Assembly (NCBI RefSeq): GCF_019343455.1
Contig: NZ_CP049362.1
Span: forward strand, 1,054,001 to 1,118,000
Direction of reading: 5' to 3'
From: Alcaligenes ammonioxydans
Lineage (GTDB): Bacteria > Pseudomonadota > Gammaproteobacteria > Burkholderiales > Burkholderiaceae_B
DNA length: 64,000 nucleotides
Below, piece after piece: positions 8,788 to 17,844 of the stretch (its first letter is position 1; every line of letters starts with the position of its first letter). Position numbers and translations under genes: made by a program. The notes beneath the pieces are model-generated. The model was not told the origin of the DNA. It made no database searches and saw only the letters and a list, made by a program, of their open reading frames with translations.

Positions 8788-9951
8788 TTATGGGCGCTCA
8801 TCCAGGGGTACGAAGCGCTGATTCTCAGGGCCAATGTAGTTGGCGGTAGGACGGATGATCTTGTTGTCCACGCGCTGCTCGATGATGTGAGCGGCCCAGC
8901 CTGCGGTACGCGCAATCACAAACAAGGGCGTGAACATGGCGGTGGGCACGCCCATGGTGTGGTAAGACACGGCCGAGAACCAGTCCAGGTTGGGGAACAT
9001 TTTTTTCACTTCCCACATCACGCTTTCCAGACGCTCGGCAATTTCATACATGCGAGTGTTGCCATCGGCCTGGGCCAGCTCCTTGGCCACCGATTTGATA
9101 ACTTCATTGCGGGGGTCAGAAATGGTGTAGACGGGGTGGCCAAAGCCAATAATGACTTCCTTGTTCTCCACGCGCTTGCGGATGTCTTCTTCGGCCTGGT
9201 CGGCCGTCTCGTAGCGCTTCTGGATTTCAAAAGCCACTTCGTTGGCACCGCCGTGCTTGGGGCCGCGCAGGGCGCCAATGGCGCCGGAGATCGCGGAATA
9301 AAAGTCCGAGCCTGTACCGGCAATGACGCGGCTCGTGAAAGTGGAGGCGTTGAATTCGTGTTCGGCGTACAGGTTCAGCGACACGTGCATGGCTTTTTCC
9401 CACTCGGCCGAAGGCTTTTCGCCATGCAGCAGGTGCAGGAAGTGCGCGCCGATGCTGTCATCGTCGGTCTGCACGTCGATCATCTCGCCATTGTGGCTGT
9501 AGTGATACCAGTACAGCAGGGCAGAGCCCAGGCAGGCCAGCAGGCGGTCCGCGATGTCGCGGGCGTCGGGCAGGTTGTGGTCGTCCTTTTCAGGCAGCAC
9601 ACAACCCAGCACCGATACGGCCGTGCGCATCACGTCCATGGGGTGGCTGTGGGCGGGCAGGGTTTCCAGTGCGCTTTGCAGGGCCAGGGGCAGGCCGCGC
9701 AGACGCTTGAGTTTTTGCTTGTAGGCGCGCAATTCATTGCGGTTAGGCAGCTTGCCGTGAATCAGCAAGTAAGCCACTTCCTCAAATTCGCAAGCCTGGG
9801 CCAGGTCCAGGATGTCGTAGCCGCGGTAGTGCAGGTCATTGCCGCTGCGACCGACCGTGCACAAGGCGGTATTACCTGCGACAACGCCAGACAAGGCAAC
9901 AGATTTCTTGGGCTTGAAGCCAGTGCTAGGGGTGTTCTCGGTACTGCTCAT
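8788..9951 (-). CDS. prpC: 2-methylcitrate synthase PrpC
   Basis: PrpC condenses propionyl-CoA with oxaloacetate to 2-methylcitrate, the first committed step of the methylcitrate cycle. The 387-residue length fits the short methylcitrate/citrate synthase type, distinct from the 434-residue gltA product in this window. Catalytic regions are visible: [31 protein letters not shown] with the catalytic His, and [23 protein letters not shown] with the catalytic Asp region. CAGGAG precedes the ATG. It follows prpB by 105 nt on the same strand and is probably cotranscribed from the sigma-54 promoter at 11025-11041. Confidence 0.96.
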   Translation of the reverse strand: MSSTENTPSTGFKPKKSVALSGVVAGNTALCTVGRSGNDLHYRGYDILDLAQACEFEEVAYLLIHGKLPNRNELRAYKQKLKRLRGLPLALQSALETLPAHSHPMDVMRTAVSVLGCVLPEKDDHNLPDARDIADRLLACLGSALLYWYHYSHNGEMIDVQTDDDSIGAHFLHLLHGEKPSAEWEKAMHVSLNLYAEHEFNASTFTSRVIAGTGSDFYSAISGAIGALRGPKHGGANEVAFEIQKRYETADQAEEDIRKRVENKEVIIGFGHPVYTISDPRNEVIKSVAKELAQADGNTRMYEIAERLESVMWEVKKMFPNLDWFSAVSYHTMGVPTAMFTPLFVIARTAGWAAHIIEQRVDNKIIRPTANYIGPENQRFVPLDERP

Positions 9952-9975
9952 AAAGGTCTCCTGGTTGCTGGGCAG

Positions 9976-10021
9976 CCCGCGCGAGGCTGGCTGCCAAATG
10001 GGGTTTTGACCCGCGCGAGGC
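9976..10021. repeat. 12-bp direct repeat between prpB and prpC
   Basis: CCCGCGCGAGGC occurs at 9976-9987 and again at 10010-10021. Between and after the copies GCCAAA and TTTGGC form a further inverted repeat. The element may fold in the prpBC mRNA. Confidence 0.6.
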
Positions 10022-10056
10022 CCGGTTTGGCGGGGCTGGCGGGAGCCTGTGATGGC

Positions 10057-10956
10057 TCAGGACTTCTTGTTTTTCTGGAACAGCTTGTCGAGGCTTTGCT
10101 CGTAAGCATGGTAGCCGATACGATCGTACAGTTCCTCGCGAGTCTGCATCAAATCGATGACATTTTTTTGATGCCCGTCACGGCGGATCGCCTGATAGAC
10201 GGTTTCGGCTGCTTTGTTCATGGCGCGGAATGCGGACAGTGGATAGAGAACCATGGCTACATTGACCGAGGCCAGTTCCTGCACGGTAAACAGTGGGGTT
10301 TGTCCAAATTCTGTGATATTGGCCAACACGGGCACATTCAGGGTGTCGGTAAAACGCCGATAGGTGTCCAGATCGTAGCAGGCCTCGGCAAAAATGCCGT
10401 CAGCACCAGCCTCCACGCAGGCCTGGGCGCGCTCCAGGGCGGCATCCACGCCCTCCACCGCAATCGCGTCCGTGCGGGCCATGATGAAAAAATCCGGGTC
10501 GGTGCGAGCATCCACAGCGGCTTTCACGCGGTCAGCCATTTCCTCCGTGCTGACAATTTCCTTGCCGGGGCGGTGACCGCAACGCTTGGCACCTACCTGA
10601 TCCTCAATGTGGCAGGCAGCCGCGCCAAACTTGATCAGGCTTTTGATGGTGCGAGCGATGTTGAAGGCCGAGGCGCCAAAGCCGGTGTCAATGTCCACCA
10701 TCAGGGGCAGATCGCACACATCGGTAATACGACGAATGTCGGTCAGGACATCGTCCAGGGTATTGATACCCAGGTCAGGCAGACCCAGGGACCCGGCAGC
10801 CACACCGCCGCCCGACAGATAAATGGCACGGTAATTGGCTCGTTGTGCCAACAAGGCGTGATTGGCGTTGATGGCGCCAATGATTTGCAAAGGCTGCTCG
10901 TCGCGCAGGGCCTGGCGGAAACGGGCGCCTGCCGATGTCAGTGGGTTTTGGCTCAT
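10057..10956 (-). CDS. prpB: 2-methylisocitrate lyase PrpB
   Basis: PrpB cleaves 2-methylisocitrate to pyruvate and succinate. The 299-residue protein has the isocitrate lyase/PEP mutase fold with the catalytic Cys in [13 protein letters not shown], the metal-binding MVDIDTGFG and [14 protein letters not shown] lies 8 nt before the ATG. It is the first gene of prpB-prpC, divergent from the activator gene prpR, and is preceded by a good sigma-54 promoter. No prpD, acnD or prpF lies in the cluster, so the dehydration of 2-methylcitrate must use a gene elsewhere or AcnB-type activity. Confidence 0.97.
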   Translation of the reverse strand: MSQNPLTSAGARFRQALRDEQPLQIIGAINANHALLAQRANYRAIYLSGGGVAAGSLGLPDLGINTLDDVLTDIRRITDVCDLPLMVDIDTGFGASAFNIARTIKSLIKFGAAACHIEDQVGAKRCGHRPGKEIVSTEEMADRVKAAVDARTDPDFFIMARTDAIAVEGVDAALERAQACVEAGADGIFAEACYDLDTYRRFTDTLNVPVLANITEFGQTPLFTVQELASVNVAMVLYPLSAFRAMNKAAETVYQAIRRDGHQKNVIDLMQTREELYDRIGYHAYEQSLDKLFQKNKKS

Positions 10957-11024
10957 TTGGGGCTCCAGATCACAAGATAAAAAAATGTCGTCAGCGTGAT
11001 GCTGCGATGGGTTGATTTCAATAA

Positions 11025-11041
11025 AGCAAATGCTGTGCCAG
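11025..11041 (-). promoter_or_regulatory. Sigma-54 (-24/-12) promoter of prpBC
   Basis: The minus strand reads CTGGCACAGCATTTGCT, which matches the RpoN consensus YTGGCACGRNNNTTGCW at every fixed position but one (A for G at position 8). GG and GC have the required spacing. It lies about 70 nt upstream of the prpB start. PrpR, encoded divergently, is a sigma-54 activator, so the assignment is strong. Confidence 0.88.
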
Positions 11042-11149
11042 GTTCAGGTATGGGGGCGAGGAAACGCCTGAAGCCAGACTAGGCGGGGATTTCTGCCATG
11101 GTTTGCACGCGTCAGTTCTTTTCGTGAATACTGCCTTTCACTGTTTTGT

Positions 11150-11177
11150 GTTTCAATGTTGAAACGTAATTTGAAAC
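11150..11177. promoter_or_regulatory. Likely PrpR upstream activating site
   Basis: A perfect inverted repeat GTTTCAA-TG-TTGAAAC spans 11150-11165 and a further half site TTGAAAC lies at 11171-11177. The element stands about 110-135 bp upstream of the -24 box of prpB and just before prpR, the usual place for an enhancer. It may also control prpR. A second small inverted repeat, CAATG-TCG-CATTG, follows. Confidence 0.7.
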
Positions 11178-11210
11178 AATGTCGCATTGTTGATGCCTGG
11201 ATGAAACCAC

Positions 11211-13124
11211 ATGCCTTATCCGTCTTCCCTTCCTGCTCGTCTGCGTCTGGTGGCGTTCGGTTTGCACGGACTGCGGTCTCTCTTGGAGGAGCTGGTGCCG
11301 CAGTTCCGCGCCCAGGCTGAAATTCTGATCGTGGACAAGGCTTATGGCGAGGCCGTGGAAACCGTGCAGGTTTTGCGACAAACAGGTGAAATCGACGTTC
11401 TGGTGTCCGCCGGTTCCAACGGCAGTTATTTGCGTGAGCATCTGGACCTGCCCGTGGTGCTGGTACATCCCGGTGGTTTCGACATTATGGGCAGTCTGGC
11501 CTCGGCACAGGCCGAGCGCAAAGCCGTGGTGACCTATGGCGAAATACCGCTTGAGTTGATGGAGTTTGTGCAGCGTTTTGATCTGCCCGTGGAGCTACGC
11601 AGCTATCGCAGCGAGGCCGATGCACGTAGCTGTGTTCAGGATTTGAAAGAGCTGGGTGTGGAGTGGGTGCTGGCACCCGGGCTGGTCGTGGATCTGGCGC
11701 GTGAGAACCAGATGGAAGGCGTGCTCCTGTATTCACAAGGAGCAGTGCGACAGGCTTTGGAGTCCGCTATCGAACTAGCCCGTGTTGCTCGCGCTGAAGC
11801 GGCTCGTCGGGATCGCTTGAATACGATTTTGGCGCAGTTGCGTGACGGTGTGGTGTCAGTCGATAGGGATGAGCGTATTGAAACCGTGAACCCGGCCATG
11901 GAAGCCTGGTTGGGTCAGCCTGCTCAGGCCATGATCGGGCGCCGCCTGGGGGCCTTGTATCCCGAGCTGGATCTGGCCGGCACACTGCGCAGTGTGGAAG
12001 TAGAGCTTGATACGGTGCAGCAGGTGGGAGGGCGCACGGCGATTGTGACCCGTATGCCGATTCTCGAGCAGGGGCGCCTGAGTGGGGCTGTGTTGATTTG
12101 TCAGGACCCGGCAGCCATTCAGCGGCTGGATCGCAGTTTGCGCTCACGTAGCCAGCAGACCGCGTCGCGGCATGCCCGTTATCAACTGGCCGACTTGATA
12201 GGGCAGAGTTCGGCCATGCGCACATTACGTGCTCAGGCCCAGGCTTGTGCACAAAGCACGGCCACGACCTTGATCATTGGCGAAAGCGGGACGGGCAAGG
12301 AGCTGCTGGCTCAGGGCATTCACAGCGCCAGCGCCCGGCGTGGTCAACCGTTTGTGGCAGTCAACTGTGCCGCTTTTCCCGACAGCCTGCTGGAGAGCGA
12401 GCTGTTCGGTTATGTGGAAGGGGCATTTACGGGCTCGAGCCGGGGCGGCAAAGTGGGCCTGGTGGAAGCGGCTCATACCGGTACCTTGTTTCTGGATGAG
12501 ATCGGGGAAATGCCTTTGCCTTTGCAAACTCGCTTGTTGCGTGTGTTGCAGGAGAAGGAAGTCTTGCGTATCGGGGCGATTGAGCCCACGCCGGTCGATG
12601 TGCGTGTGATTGCCGCGACGCATCGCGATTTGGCGGCGCAGGTGAAAGAAGGAGTGTTCCGCCAGGATTTGTTTTATCGCCTGAATATTCTGGTGCTGCG
12701 CTTGCCGCCTTTGCGGCTGCGCACCGACGATCTGCCGGAGCTGGTGGAGCATCTTTTGGGGAAAGTAGCCCAGCGTTTAGGCGGCGCGCTTACGTTGCAG
12801 CCAACGTGGCTGACGCAATTGTTGAAGCGGGGCCCTGATTACGCCTGGCCCGGTAATATCCGTGAGCTGGAAAACTTGATTGAGCGGCTGATGGTGCTTG
12901 GCTCTGTCCAGGGGGAGCAGGCGGTACAGCTGGAGGAAATCGCTCCGGAATTGCAGGCGACCGCCACAGAGAAGGCGGTGCCCGCGCTGCGTGAGCGGCA
13001 AGAGCGCAATGAACAGGAGCATGTGGCCCAGGTGCTGCAAGCATGCGGCGGTAATCGTGCTCTGGCTGCCCAGCAACTGGGGATCAGTCGCAGCACCTTG
13101 TGGCGTAAATTGCGCAAGAAGTGA
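11211..13124 (+). CDS. prpR: Propionate catabolism sigma-54 activator PrpR
   Basis: The 637-residue protein has the PrpR N-terminal sensor domain (about residues 10-190), a PAS-like segment (about 200-310), a sigma-54 AAA+ domain and a Fis-type helix-turn-helix at the C-terminus (GNRALAAQQLGISRSTLWRKL). Walker A is GESGTGKE at about 357, the sigma-54-contacting loop is GAFTGS (Ser in place of the last Ala, as in other PrpR proteins), and Walker B is TLFLDEIGEM. Members of this family respond to 2-methylcitrate and open RNA polymerase-sigma-54 complexes. It is divergent from prpB, with its binding site and target promoter in between. No strong Shine-Dalgarno precedes the ATG. Confidence 0.95.
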   Translation: MPYPSSLPARLRLVAFGLHGLRSLLEELVPQFRAQAEILIVDKAYGEAVETVQVLRQTGEIDVLVSAGSNGSYLREHLDLPVVLVHPGGFDIMGSLASAQAERKAVVTYGEIPLELMEFVQRFDLPVELRSYRSEADARSCVQDLKELGVEWVLAPGLVVDLARENQMEGVLLYSQGAVRQALESAIELARVARAEAARRDRLNTILAQLRDGVVSVDRDERIETVNPAMEAWLGQPAQAMIGRRLGALYPELDLAGTLRSVEVELDTVQQVGGRTAIVTRMPILEQGRLSGAVLICQDPAAIQRLDRSLRSRSQQTASRHARYQLADLIGQSSAMRTLRAQAQACAQSTATTLIIGESGTGKELLAQGIHSASARRGQPFVAVNCAAFPDSLLESELFGYVEGAFTGSSRGGKVGLVEAAHTGTLFLDEIGEMPLPLQTRLLRVLQEKEVLRIGAIEPTPVDVRVIAATHRDLAAQVKEGVFRQDLFYRLNILVLRLPPLRLRTDDLPELVEHLLGKVAQRLGGALTLQPTWLTQLLKRGPDYAWPGNIRELENLIERLMVLGSVQGEQAVQLEEIAPELQATATEKAVPALRERQERNEQEHVAQVLQACGGNRALAAQQLGISRSTLWRKLRKK

Positions 13125-13179
13125 GGCAGTGGCTGCCCGCCTGCTCAAGCCAGCCCGTGGGGGAAGGGGCTGTTGGTGG

Positions 13180-14640
13180 TCAGGGCTGCTCCTGATATTG
13201 AGCGAGTTTGCTCAACGCCATCAGTAATAGGCAGACCAGGATGCAGGCCAGCAGGTTATAGCTCATGCCTGCTACAAAGGCCGCCACATATTGTTCGGTC
13301 TGGGAGGAGGCAAGACCACCTGCGTTTCGGCCCGCAGTAAAGAGCAGGCCAACCACGGCCACCCCTAGCGCTGCCCCAACTTGCTGGATGCTGGAAATCA
13401 CCCCGGATGCCATGCCTGCCTGAGCCGCTTTGACAAAACCCAGAACCAGATTCAGCAAAGGAGTCATGATCAGGCCTTGGCTGGCGCCCAGAAAAATCAG
13501 GACGGGAATCAGGTGAGCGGGTTCCATCCGGGCTCCTGTCCAGGCGACCTGAGCGATCAGCCAGGCAAAGGACAGCGTATAGCCAAGGGCGCCGGCTGTA
13601 ATCGCACGGGTGCCATAACGGGCGACCAGGCGTGGTGCACCCAGAGACGCAGCCACAAAGCCTGCGCTGGCGGGCGCGAAAATACTGCCCGCCTGAAACG
13701 GACTCAGACCCAGGCCGCTTTGCAACAAAAGGGCAAAGCAGAGAAAGAACGAGCTGGCCGTGGAATACACCAGCAGGACCAGTAAAGCGCCTAAGGCAAA
13801 GCGTGGCTGGGCCAGCAGTTGCATATCCACCAGGGGCGACTGCCCCGCCTGTCGGCGTTTTTCCTGCTGTTTGTAGAAAGCCAGAAGCAAAAGTCCGGAG
13901 GCCGCCAGGGCGGCCAGGCTGGATGGGGGCCAGCCGTGCTCTGAGCTTTGGATAAGGGGGGTCAGCAGCAGGCTCAGGGCAAGACTGATGAGAACCACGC
14001 CCGTGCTGTCCAGCCCCTGGCCCTGGGGCGCACGGGTTTCGGGAATGTAGCGAGCCGCCCCAATCGCCAGCAGACCCACAGGCAGGTTGATCAGAAAGAT
14101 GCTGCGCCAGCCCAGATCAAACAGGTTGAAATGAACCAGCCATCCTCCCAGCACCTGTCCCGCAATCGCGGCCAGACCCAATGTCATTCCCAACAGACCA
14201 AAGGCGCGACGGCTGTTATCACCGTCAAAGTTGACCCGGATGGACGCGTAGACCTGGGGAAAAAGTAGAGCAGCGGCCAGACCCTGCAGCACCCTGGCCA
14301 GGATCAGCAAGAAAGCGCTGGGTGCCAGCCCGCATAGTGCCGAGGCTAATGTGAAACCGGCCATGCCAATCTGAAAGAGCCTGCGCCGACCCCATAAATC
14401 GCCCAGCCGCCCGCCAGTGATCAGCAGCACCCCAAAGGCCAGTTCATAGCCCGCCACAATAAAACCGATCTGACTAAAGCTTGCTCCCAGCCTGCTTTGC
14501 ATGTCCGGGATAGCCACATTGACCACGAACAGATCAAAAATGGTTACAAAACCAGCTAGAAGTAAAACGGACAAGCCTAGCCAGGGCGGTGTGTCGGGCG
14601 TCGGCGGGGGTGGGGTTTGGCAATAAGAGTTCGAGTTCAT
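13180..14640 (-). CDS. MFS transporter, DHA2 (14-helix) drug:H+ antiporter type
   Basis: The 486-residue integral membrane protein shows about 14 hydrophobic segments. FDLFVVNVAIPDMQ in helix 1 and GGRLGDLWGRRRLFQ after helix 2 are typical of the DHA2 family (EmrB/QacA), proton-driven exporters of toxic compounds. The start at 14640 was taken because the extra 17 residues of the longer frame look non-conserved. It is divergent from an XRE/MmyB-type regulator gene, an arrangement common for exporters controlled by the neighbouring regulator. The exported compound cannot be inferred. Confidence 0.88.
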   Translation of the reverse strand: MNSNSYCQTPPPPTPDTPPWLGLSVLLLAGFVTIFDLFVVNVAIPDMQSRLGASFSQIGFIVAGYELAFGVLLITGGRLGDLWGRRRLFQIGMAGFTLASALCGLAPSAFLLILARVLQGLAAALLFPQVYASIRVNFDGDNSRRAFGLLGMTLGLAAIAGQVLGGWLVHFNLFDLGWRSIFLINLPVGLLAIGAARYIPETRAPQGQGLDSTGVVLISLALSLLLTPLIQSSEHGWPPSSLAALAASGLLLLAFYKQQEKRRQAGQSPLVDMQLLAQPRFALGALLVLLVYSTASSFFLCFALLLQSGLGLSPFQAGSIFAPASAGFVAASLGAPRLVARYGTRAITAGALGYTLSFAWLIAQVAWTGARMEPAHLIPVLIFLGASQGLIMTPLLNLVLGFVKAAQAGMASGVISSIQQVGAALGVAVVGLLFTAGRNAGGLASSQTEQYVAAFVAGMSYNLLACILVCLLLMALSKLAQYQEQP

Positions 14641-14741
14641 GATGCTTGTCTGAATGGAAAACCCGTGTATTCTTGAACTCTTTTTAAACAATTACAATTT
14701 AACTGTTTATGCTATTACTTAAAGCAATGGGGTGCTGATTG

Positions 14742-15566
14742 ATGAGGACGCTGGAGCGAACACGCCCGGAGCTGTCTGCCTTTTTGCGCGCATGCCGTGA
14801 ACGTCTTTTGCCGGAGGAGGTGGGCTTGCCCAGTGGCGGACGGCGCCGCACTCCGGGCTTGCGGCGCGAGGAGGTGGCGGCTTTGGCGGGAGTGGGGCTG
14901 ACCTGGTACACCTGGTTGGAGCAAGGGCGTGATATTGGCGTATCGGCCAGCTTTCTGGACAATTTGGCCCGTGTTCTGAAACTGGATGCGGCCGAACGCA
15001 GACACTTGTTCTTGCTGGCGCATGAGCGCCTGCCTGCCGAGCCAGGAATTACCTGGTGTGTCTTGCCGCCCTTGGTGCGACGCTTGATGCACGACTTGCC
15101 GCATCCGGCTTTTGTCTTGAATTTACGCTGGGATGTTCTGGGCTTTAATGCCTTGGCGGATGATCTGCTGGGCTTGGGGGCGTATCCAGATGGGCAGCGC
15201 AATCTTCTGTGGCAGATGTTTACGAATCCCGCTTTGCACACCCGCTTTGTCCCTTGGGAATCGCAGGCGCTGGAGATGTTGACCAGTTTTCGTCGCGACT
15301 TTGCTCGGGCCACAGACGGAACGGATATTCATGAACTGGCCAATGAGCTCAAACGCGTATCACCGGAGTTCAAGCAGTGGTGGGAGCAACATGATGTGCA
15401 TTCACCTTGCGGCGCGTTACGCACCGTGCTTGTAGATGGGGAGTTGCGCGAGTTTGAGCAGACCTCGCTCATCATTGATGAGAGTCGTCATTTGCGTATG
15501 GTGGTGTATGTGCCGTCTGTGCGGGAAGATTCAGACGACGGGAGCGGCCAGCCTAGGGTTGGATAG
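14742..15566 (+). CDS. XRE-family regulator with MmyB-type ligand-binding domain
   Basis: The 274-residue protein has an N-terminal helix-turn-helix (RTPGLRREEVAALAGVGLTWYTWLEQGRDI, about residues 36-66), the exact signature of the MmyB subgroup, followed by a domain of about 170 residues (VLNLRWDVLGFNALADDLLG, FRRDFARATDG) that in MmyB-like proteins binds a fatty-acid-like ligand. GGGGTG lies 9 nt before ATG 14742; an in-frame TTG directly before it is less likely. It probably controls the divergent MFS gene, with both promoters in the AT-rich 100-bp gap. Confidence 0.88.
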   Translation: MRTLERTRPELSAFLRACRERLLPEEVGLPSGGRRRTPGLRREEVAALAGVGLTWYTWLEQGRDIGVSASFLDNLARVLKLDAAERRHLFLLAHERLPAEPGITWCVLPPLVRRLMHDLPHPAFVLNLRWDVLGFNALADDLLGLGAYPDGQRNLLWQMFTNPALHTRFVPWESQALEMLTSFRRDFARATDGTDIHELANELKRVSPEFKQWWEQHDVHSPCGALRTVLVDGELREFEQTSLIIDESRHLRMVVYVPSVREDSDDGSGQPRVG

Positions 15567-15642
15567 GCTTGTGCCGTGTTCCAGCGCACTGGTTCCAGGC
15601 GCGAAGTATCGAGCAGCAGGCATCAGTGATAAGGCGACAGGC

Positions 15643-15674
15643 AAAAAAAATCCCCGCCGATACGGGCGGGGATT
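15643..15674 (-). terminator. Terminator of mdh
   Basis: On the minus strand the stem AATCCCCGCC / GGCGGGGATT (15649-15658 with 15665-15674) is followed by eight U residues (15650-15643), 20 nt after the mdh stop. Confidence 0.9.
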
Positions 15675-15693
15675 GCAGACACTGGCGGTTTAA

Positions 15694-16683
15694 TTAACCC
15701 AGCAGGTCTTTCACACCGTCACGTTCTTCCAGCAGTTCGTTCAAGGTGTGGTCCATGCGCTCACGCGAGAAGGCGTCAATTTCCAGGCCTTCCACACGTT
15801 TGTACTCGCCGTTTTCGGTGGTGACGGGCACGCCGTAAACGATGCCTTCAGGAATGCCGTAGGAGCCGTCCGAAGGAACGCCCATGGTGACCCATTTGCC
15901 GTTCGAGCCCAATACCCAGTCACGCACGTGGTCGATGGCGGCATTGGCAGCCGAAGCCGCCGAGGACAGACCACGGGCTTCGATGATGGCGGCGCCACGT
16001 TTGCCCACGGTGGGGATGAAGGTGTCGCGGTTCCAGGCCTGATCGTTGATGATGGCGTCGATCTTCTCACCGTTCACCGTCGCGAAACGGGTGTCAGGGT
16101 ACATCGTGGGCGAGTGGTTGCCCCAGACGATCAGGTTCTCGATGTCAGCAACGGGCTTGCCGGACTTGGCGGCCAGTTGCGACAGGGCGCGGTTGTGGTC
16201 CAGGCGCAGCATGGCGGTGAAGTTCTTGGCTGGCAGATCAGGAGCCGATTTCATGGCGATGTAGGCGTTGGTGTTGGCAGGGTTGCCCACCACCAGAACC
16301 TTGACGTCACGGCTGGCAACTTTGTTCAGGGCGCGACCTTGTGCGGTGAAGATCTGGGCATTGAAGGCCAGCAGGTCTTTACGCTCCATGCCGGGGCCAC
16401 GTGGACGGGCGCCGACCAGCAGGGCGATATCAACATCTTTGAATGCGCTTTCAGGGTCGCTGTGGGCGGACATGCCTTGCAGCAGGGGGAACGCGCAGTC
16501 GTCCAGTTCCATCATGACGCCCTTCAGGGCCTTTTGGGCTTTCTCGTCGGGTAGCTCCAGCAACTGCAGGATCACAGGCTGGTCTTTGCCCAGCATTTCG
16601 CCAGAAGCGATGCGAAACAGCAGGGCGTAGCCAATCTGGCCAGCAGCGCCGGTAACGGCGACGCGCATTGCGGGTTTGGACAT
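15694..16683 (-). CDS. mdh: NAD-dependent malate dehydrogenase
   Basis: Mdh oxidises malate to oxaloacetate in the TCA cycle. The 329-residue protein is of the cytosolic-type bacterial family common in Burkholderiales, with the Rossmann signature [21 protein letters not shown], the substrate-binding [14 protein letters not shown] and the catalytic His in [12 protein letters not shown]. The start at 16683 ([12 protein letters not shown]) was preferred to the ATG at 16782, which extends into the promoter. A promoter lies at 16810-16838 and the shared palindrome at 16841-16861. It is divergent from a GntR/HutC regulator gene that leads into the sdh operon. Confidence 0.97.
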   Translation of the reverse strand: MSKPAMRVAVTGAAGQIGYALLFRIASGEMLGKDQPVILQLLELPDEKAQKALKGVMMELDDCAFPLLQGMSAHSDPESAFKDVDIALLVGARPRGPGMERKDLLAFNAQIFTAQGRALNKVASRDVKVLVVGNPANTNAYIAMKSAPDLPAKNFTAMLRLDHNRALSQLAAKSGKPVADIENLIVWGNHSPTMYPDTRFATVNGEKIDAIINDQAWNRDTFIPTVGKRGAAIIEARGLSSAASAANAAIDHVRDWVLGSNGKWVTMGVPSDGSYGIPEGIVYGVPVTTENGEYKRVEGLEIDAFSRERMDHTLNELLEERDGVKDLLG

Positions 16684-16809
16684 GAGAGTATGACTCCGTT
16701 TTTGGGTTTGAAGACGGTGACGAAAAACACAGTTTAAATCTTTTGCGAGCCGGCGGCCGGCTTGGGAAACGGTTTTTCGCAAGAGGAATAGTCTCTTTTT
16801 TCACTGCGC

Positions 16810-16838
16810 AGACTAGACCAAAACGATAAGGACGTCAA
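16810..16838 (-). promoter_or_regulatory. Sigma-70 promoter of mdh
   Basis: On the minus strand TTGACG (16838-16833) and TAGTCT (16815-16810) are 17 bp apart. The operator begins 2 bp upstream of the -35 box, the same geometry as at acnB. The leader is about 120 nt. Confidence 0.7.
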
Positions 16839-16840
16839 AC

Positions 16841-16861
16841 GTCTTATATCTTATATAAGAC
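16841..16861. promoter_or_regulatory. 21-bp palindromic operator between mdh and GntR gene
   Basis: All 21 bases equal those at 7841-7861 (arms GTCTTATAT and ATATAAGAC around CTT), while the flanking bases differ, so this is a conserved site and not a duplicated segment. It lies about 100 bp upstream of the GntR gene start and 2 bp from the mdh -35 box, so it can serve both directions. Confidence 0.8.
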
Positions 16862-16962
16862 ATAAGAGCGTTAGACATTCGAGGCCGGTCATGCGAAAAT
16901 TAGCGCACTGTCTATTTTATGAACAAATGCGTGTTCCCCGCTGTATTTATCGCGCATTTTTT

Positions 16963-17742
16963 ATGAGCCCCATGTCTGAGAACGTGCCGCCGCTACGCAC
17001 CCAGGAAATCGAAAAATCCGCTCCTAGCGCGGCCTATAGCCCTCTGTATCAACAGATTAAGGCTTTGCTGCTGCAGGGGCTGGATCGTGGCGAGTGGAAG
17101 CCTGGCGAGGCCATTCCCAGTGAGCTGGAACTGGCCGCACGTTTTCAGGTCAGCCAGGGGACGGTGCGCAAGGCTATCGATGAGCTGGCCGCCGACAATC
17201 TTCTGATCCGTCGTCAAGGGAAAGGCACGTTTGTAGCCACCCACCACGAGGCGCGGGTGCGTTTTCGGTTTTTGCGTCTGGCCCCCGATGACGGCAAGCC
17301 GGTCGCCTCACAAAGTCGAATCATCGATGTTCGTCGCATGAAGGCTCCCACGGATGTCGCGGTGCTGCTCGATTTGCGCACGTCCGACATGGTGGTGAAC
17401 TTGCGCCGGGTCCTCTCCTTTGATCAGGTTCCCACCATTTATGACGATATCTGGTTGCCCGGCTCGGTGTTCAAGGGCCTGACCCTGGACGCCGTCGAGC
17501 AGAACAAGGGCCCGATGTATGCCTGGTTCGAGAGCAAGTTTGGCGTGAGCATGGTGCGTGCCGATGAAAAGATTGGCGCGGTCAGCGCCACCGAAGAGGC
17601 TGCCTCGGTTCTGCAGGTGGCCGCCGGCTCCCCGCTTTTGTATGTAGAGCGTGTGTCCTACACCTATGGTGACCGACCGATGGAGTTGCGCCGGGGTTTA
17701 TACCTGACTGAGCGCTTCCATTACCGAAACACACTCAGCTAG
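16963..17742 (+). CDS. GntR/HutC-family regulator, probable TCA-cycle regulator
   Basis: The 259-residue protein has an N-terminal winged helix (SPLYQQIKALLLQGLDRGEW, then PSELELAARFQVSQGTVRKAIDEL and RRQGKGTFVA) and a C-terminal UTRA ligand-binding domain (IYDDIWLPGSVFKGL, SPLLYVERVSYTYGDRPMELRRGLY), the HutC subfamily. The start is uncertain: 16963 and 16972 give the usual length but have poor ribosome sites, while 16891 has GAGG 6 nt upstream and would add 24 unusual residues. It lies between divergent mdh and the sdh operon and next to the palindrome shared with acnB, so a role in controlling TCA genes is likely. Its effector is unknown. Confidence 0.88.
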   Translation: MSPMSENVPPLRTQEIEKSAPSAAYSPLYQQIKALLLQGLDRGEWKPGEAIPSELELAARFQVSQGTVRKAIDELAADNLLIRRQGKGTFVATHHEARVRFRFLRLAPDDGKPVASQSRIIDVRRMKAPTDVAVLLDLRTSDMVVNLRRVLSFDQVPTIYDDIWLPGSVFKGLTLDAVEQNKGPMYAWFESKFGVSMVRADEKIGAVSATEEAASVLQVAAGSPLLYVERVSYTYGDRPMELRRGLYLTERFHYRNTLS

Positions 17743-17844
17743 TACGGCGGCATACGGTATTTGATACTGCATCGTCGTGTCAAATAGGTGAAAATACCAA
17801 GGTTAAAAATTTTATGACTTTTTTTTATCTACTTCGAGGCCATC

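Noticed and set aside
7841-16861. Duplication of a segment as explanation for the two identical 21-bp sites exactly 9000 bp apart
   Set aside because: The flanking bases differ on both sides, so only the site is shared; the round distance is chance.
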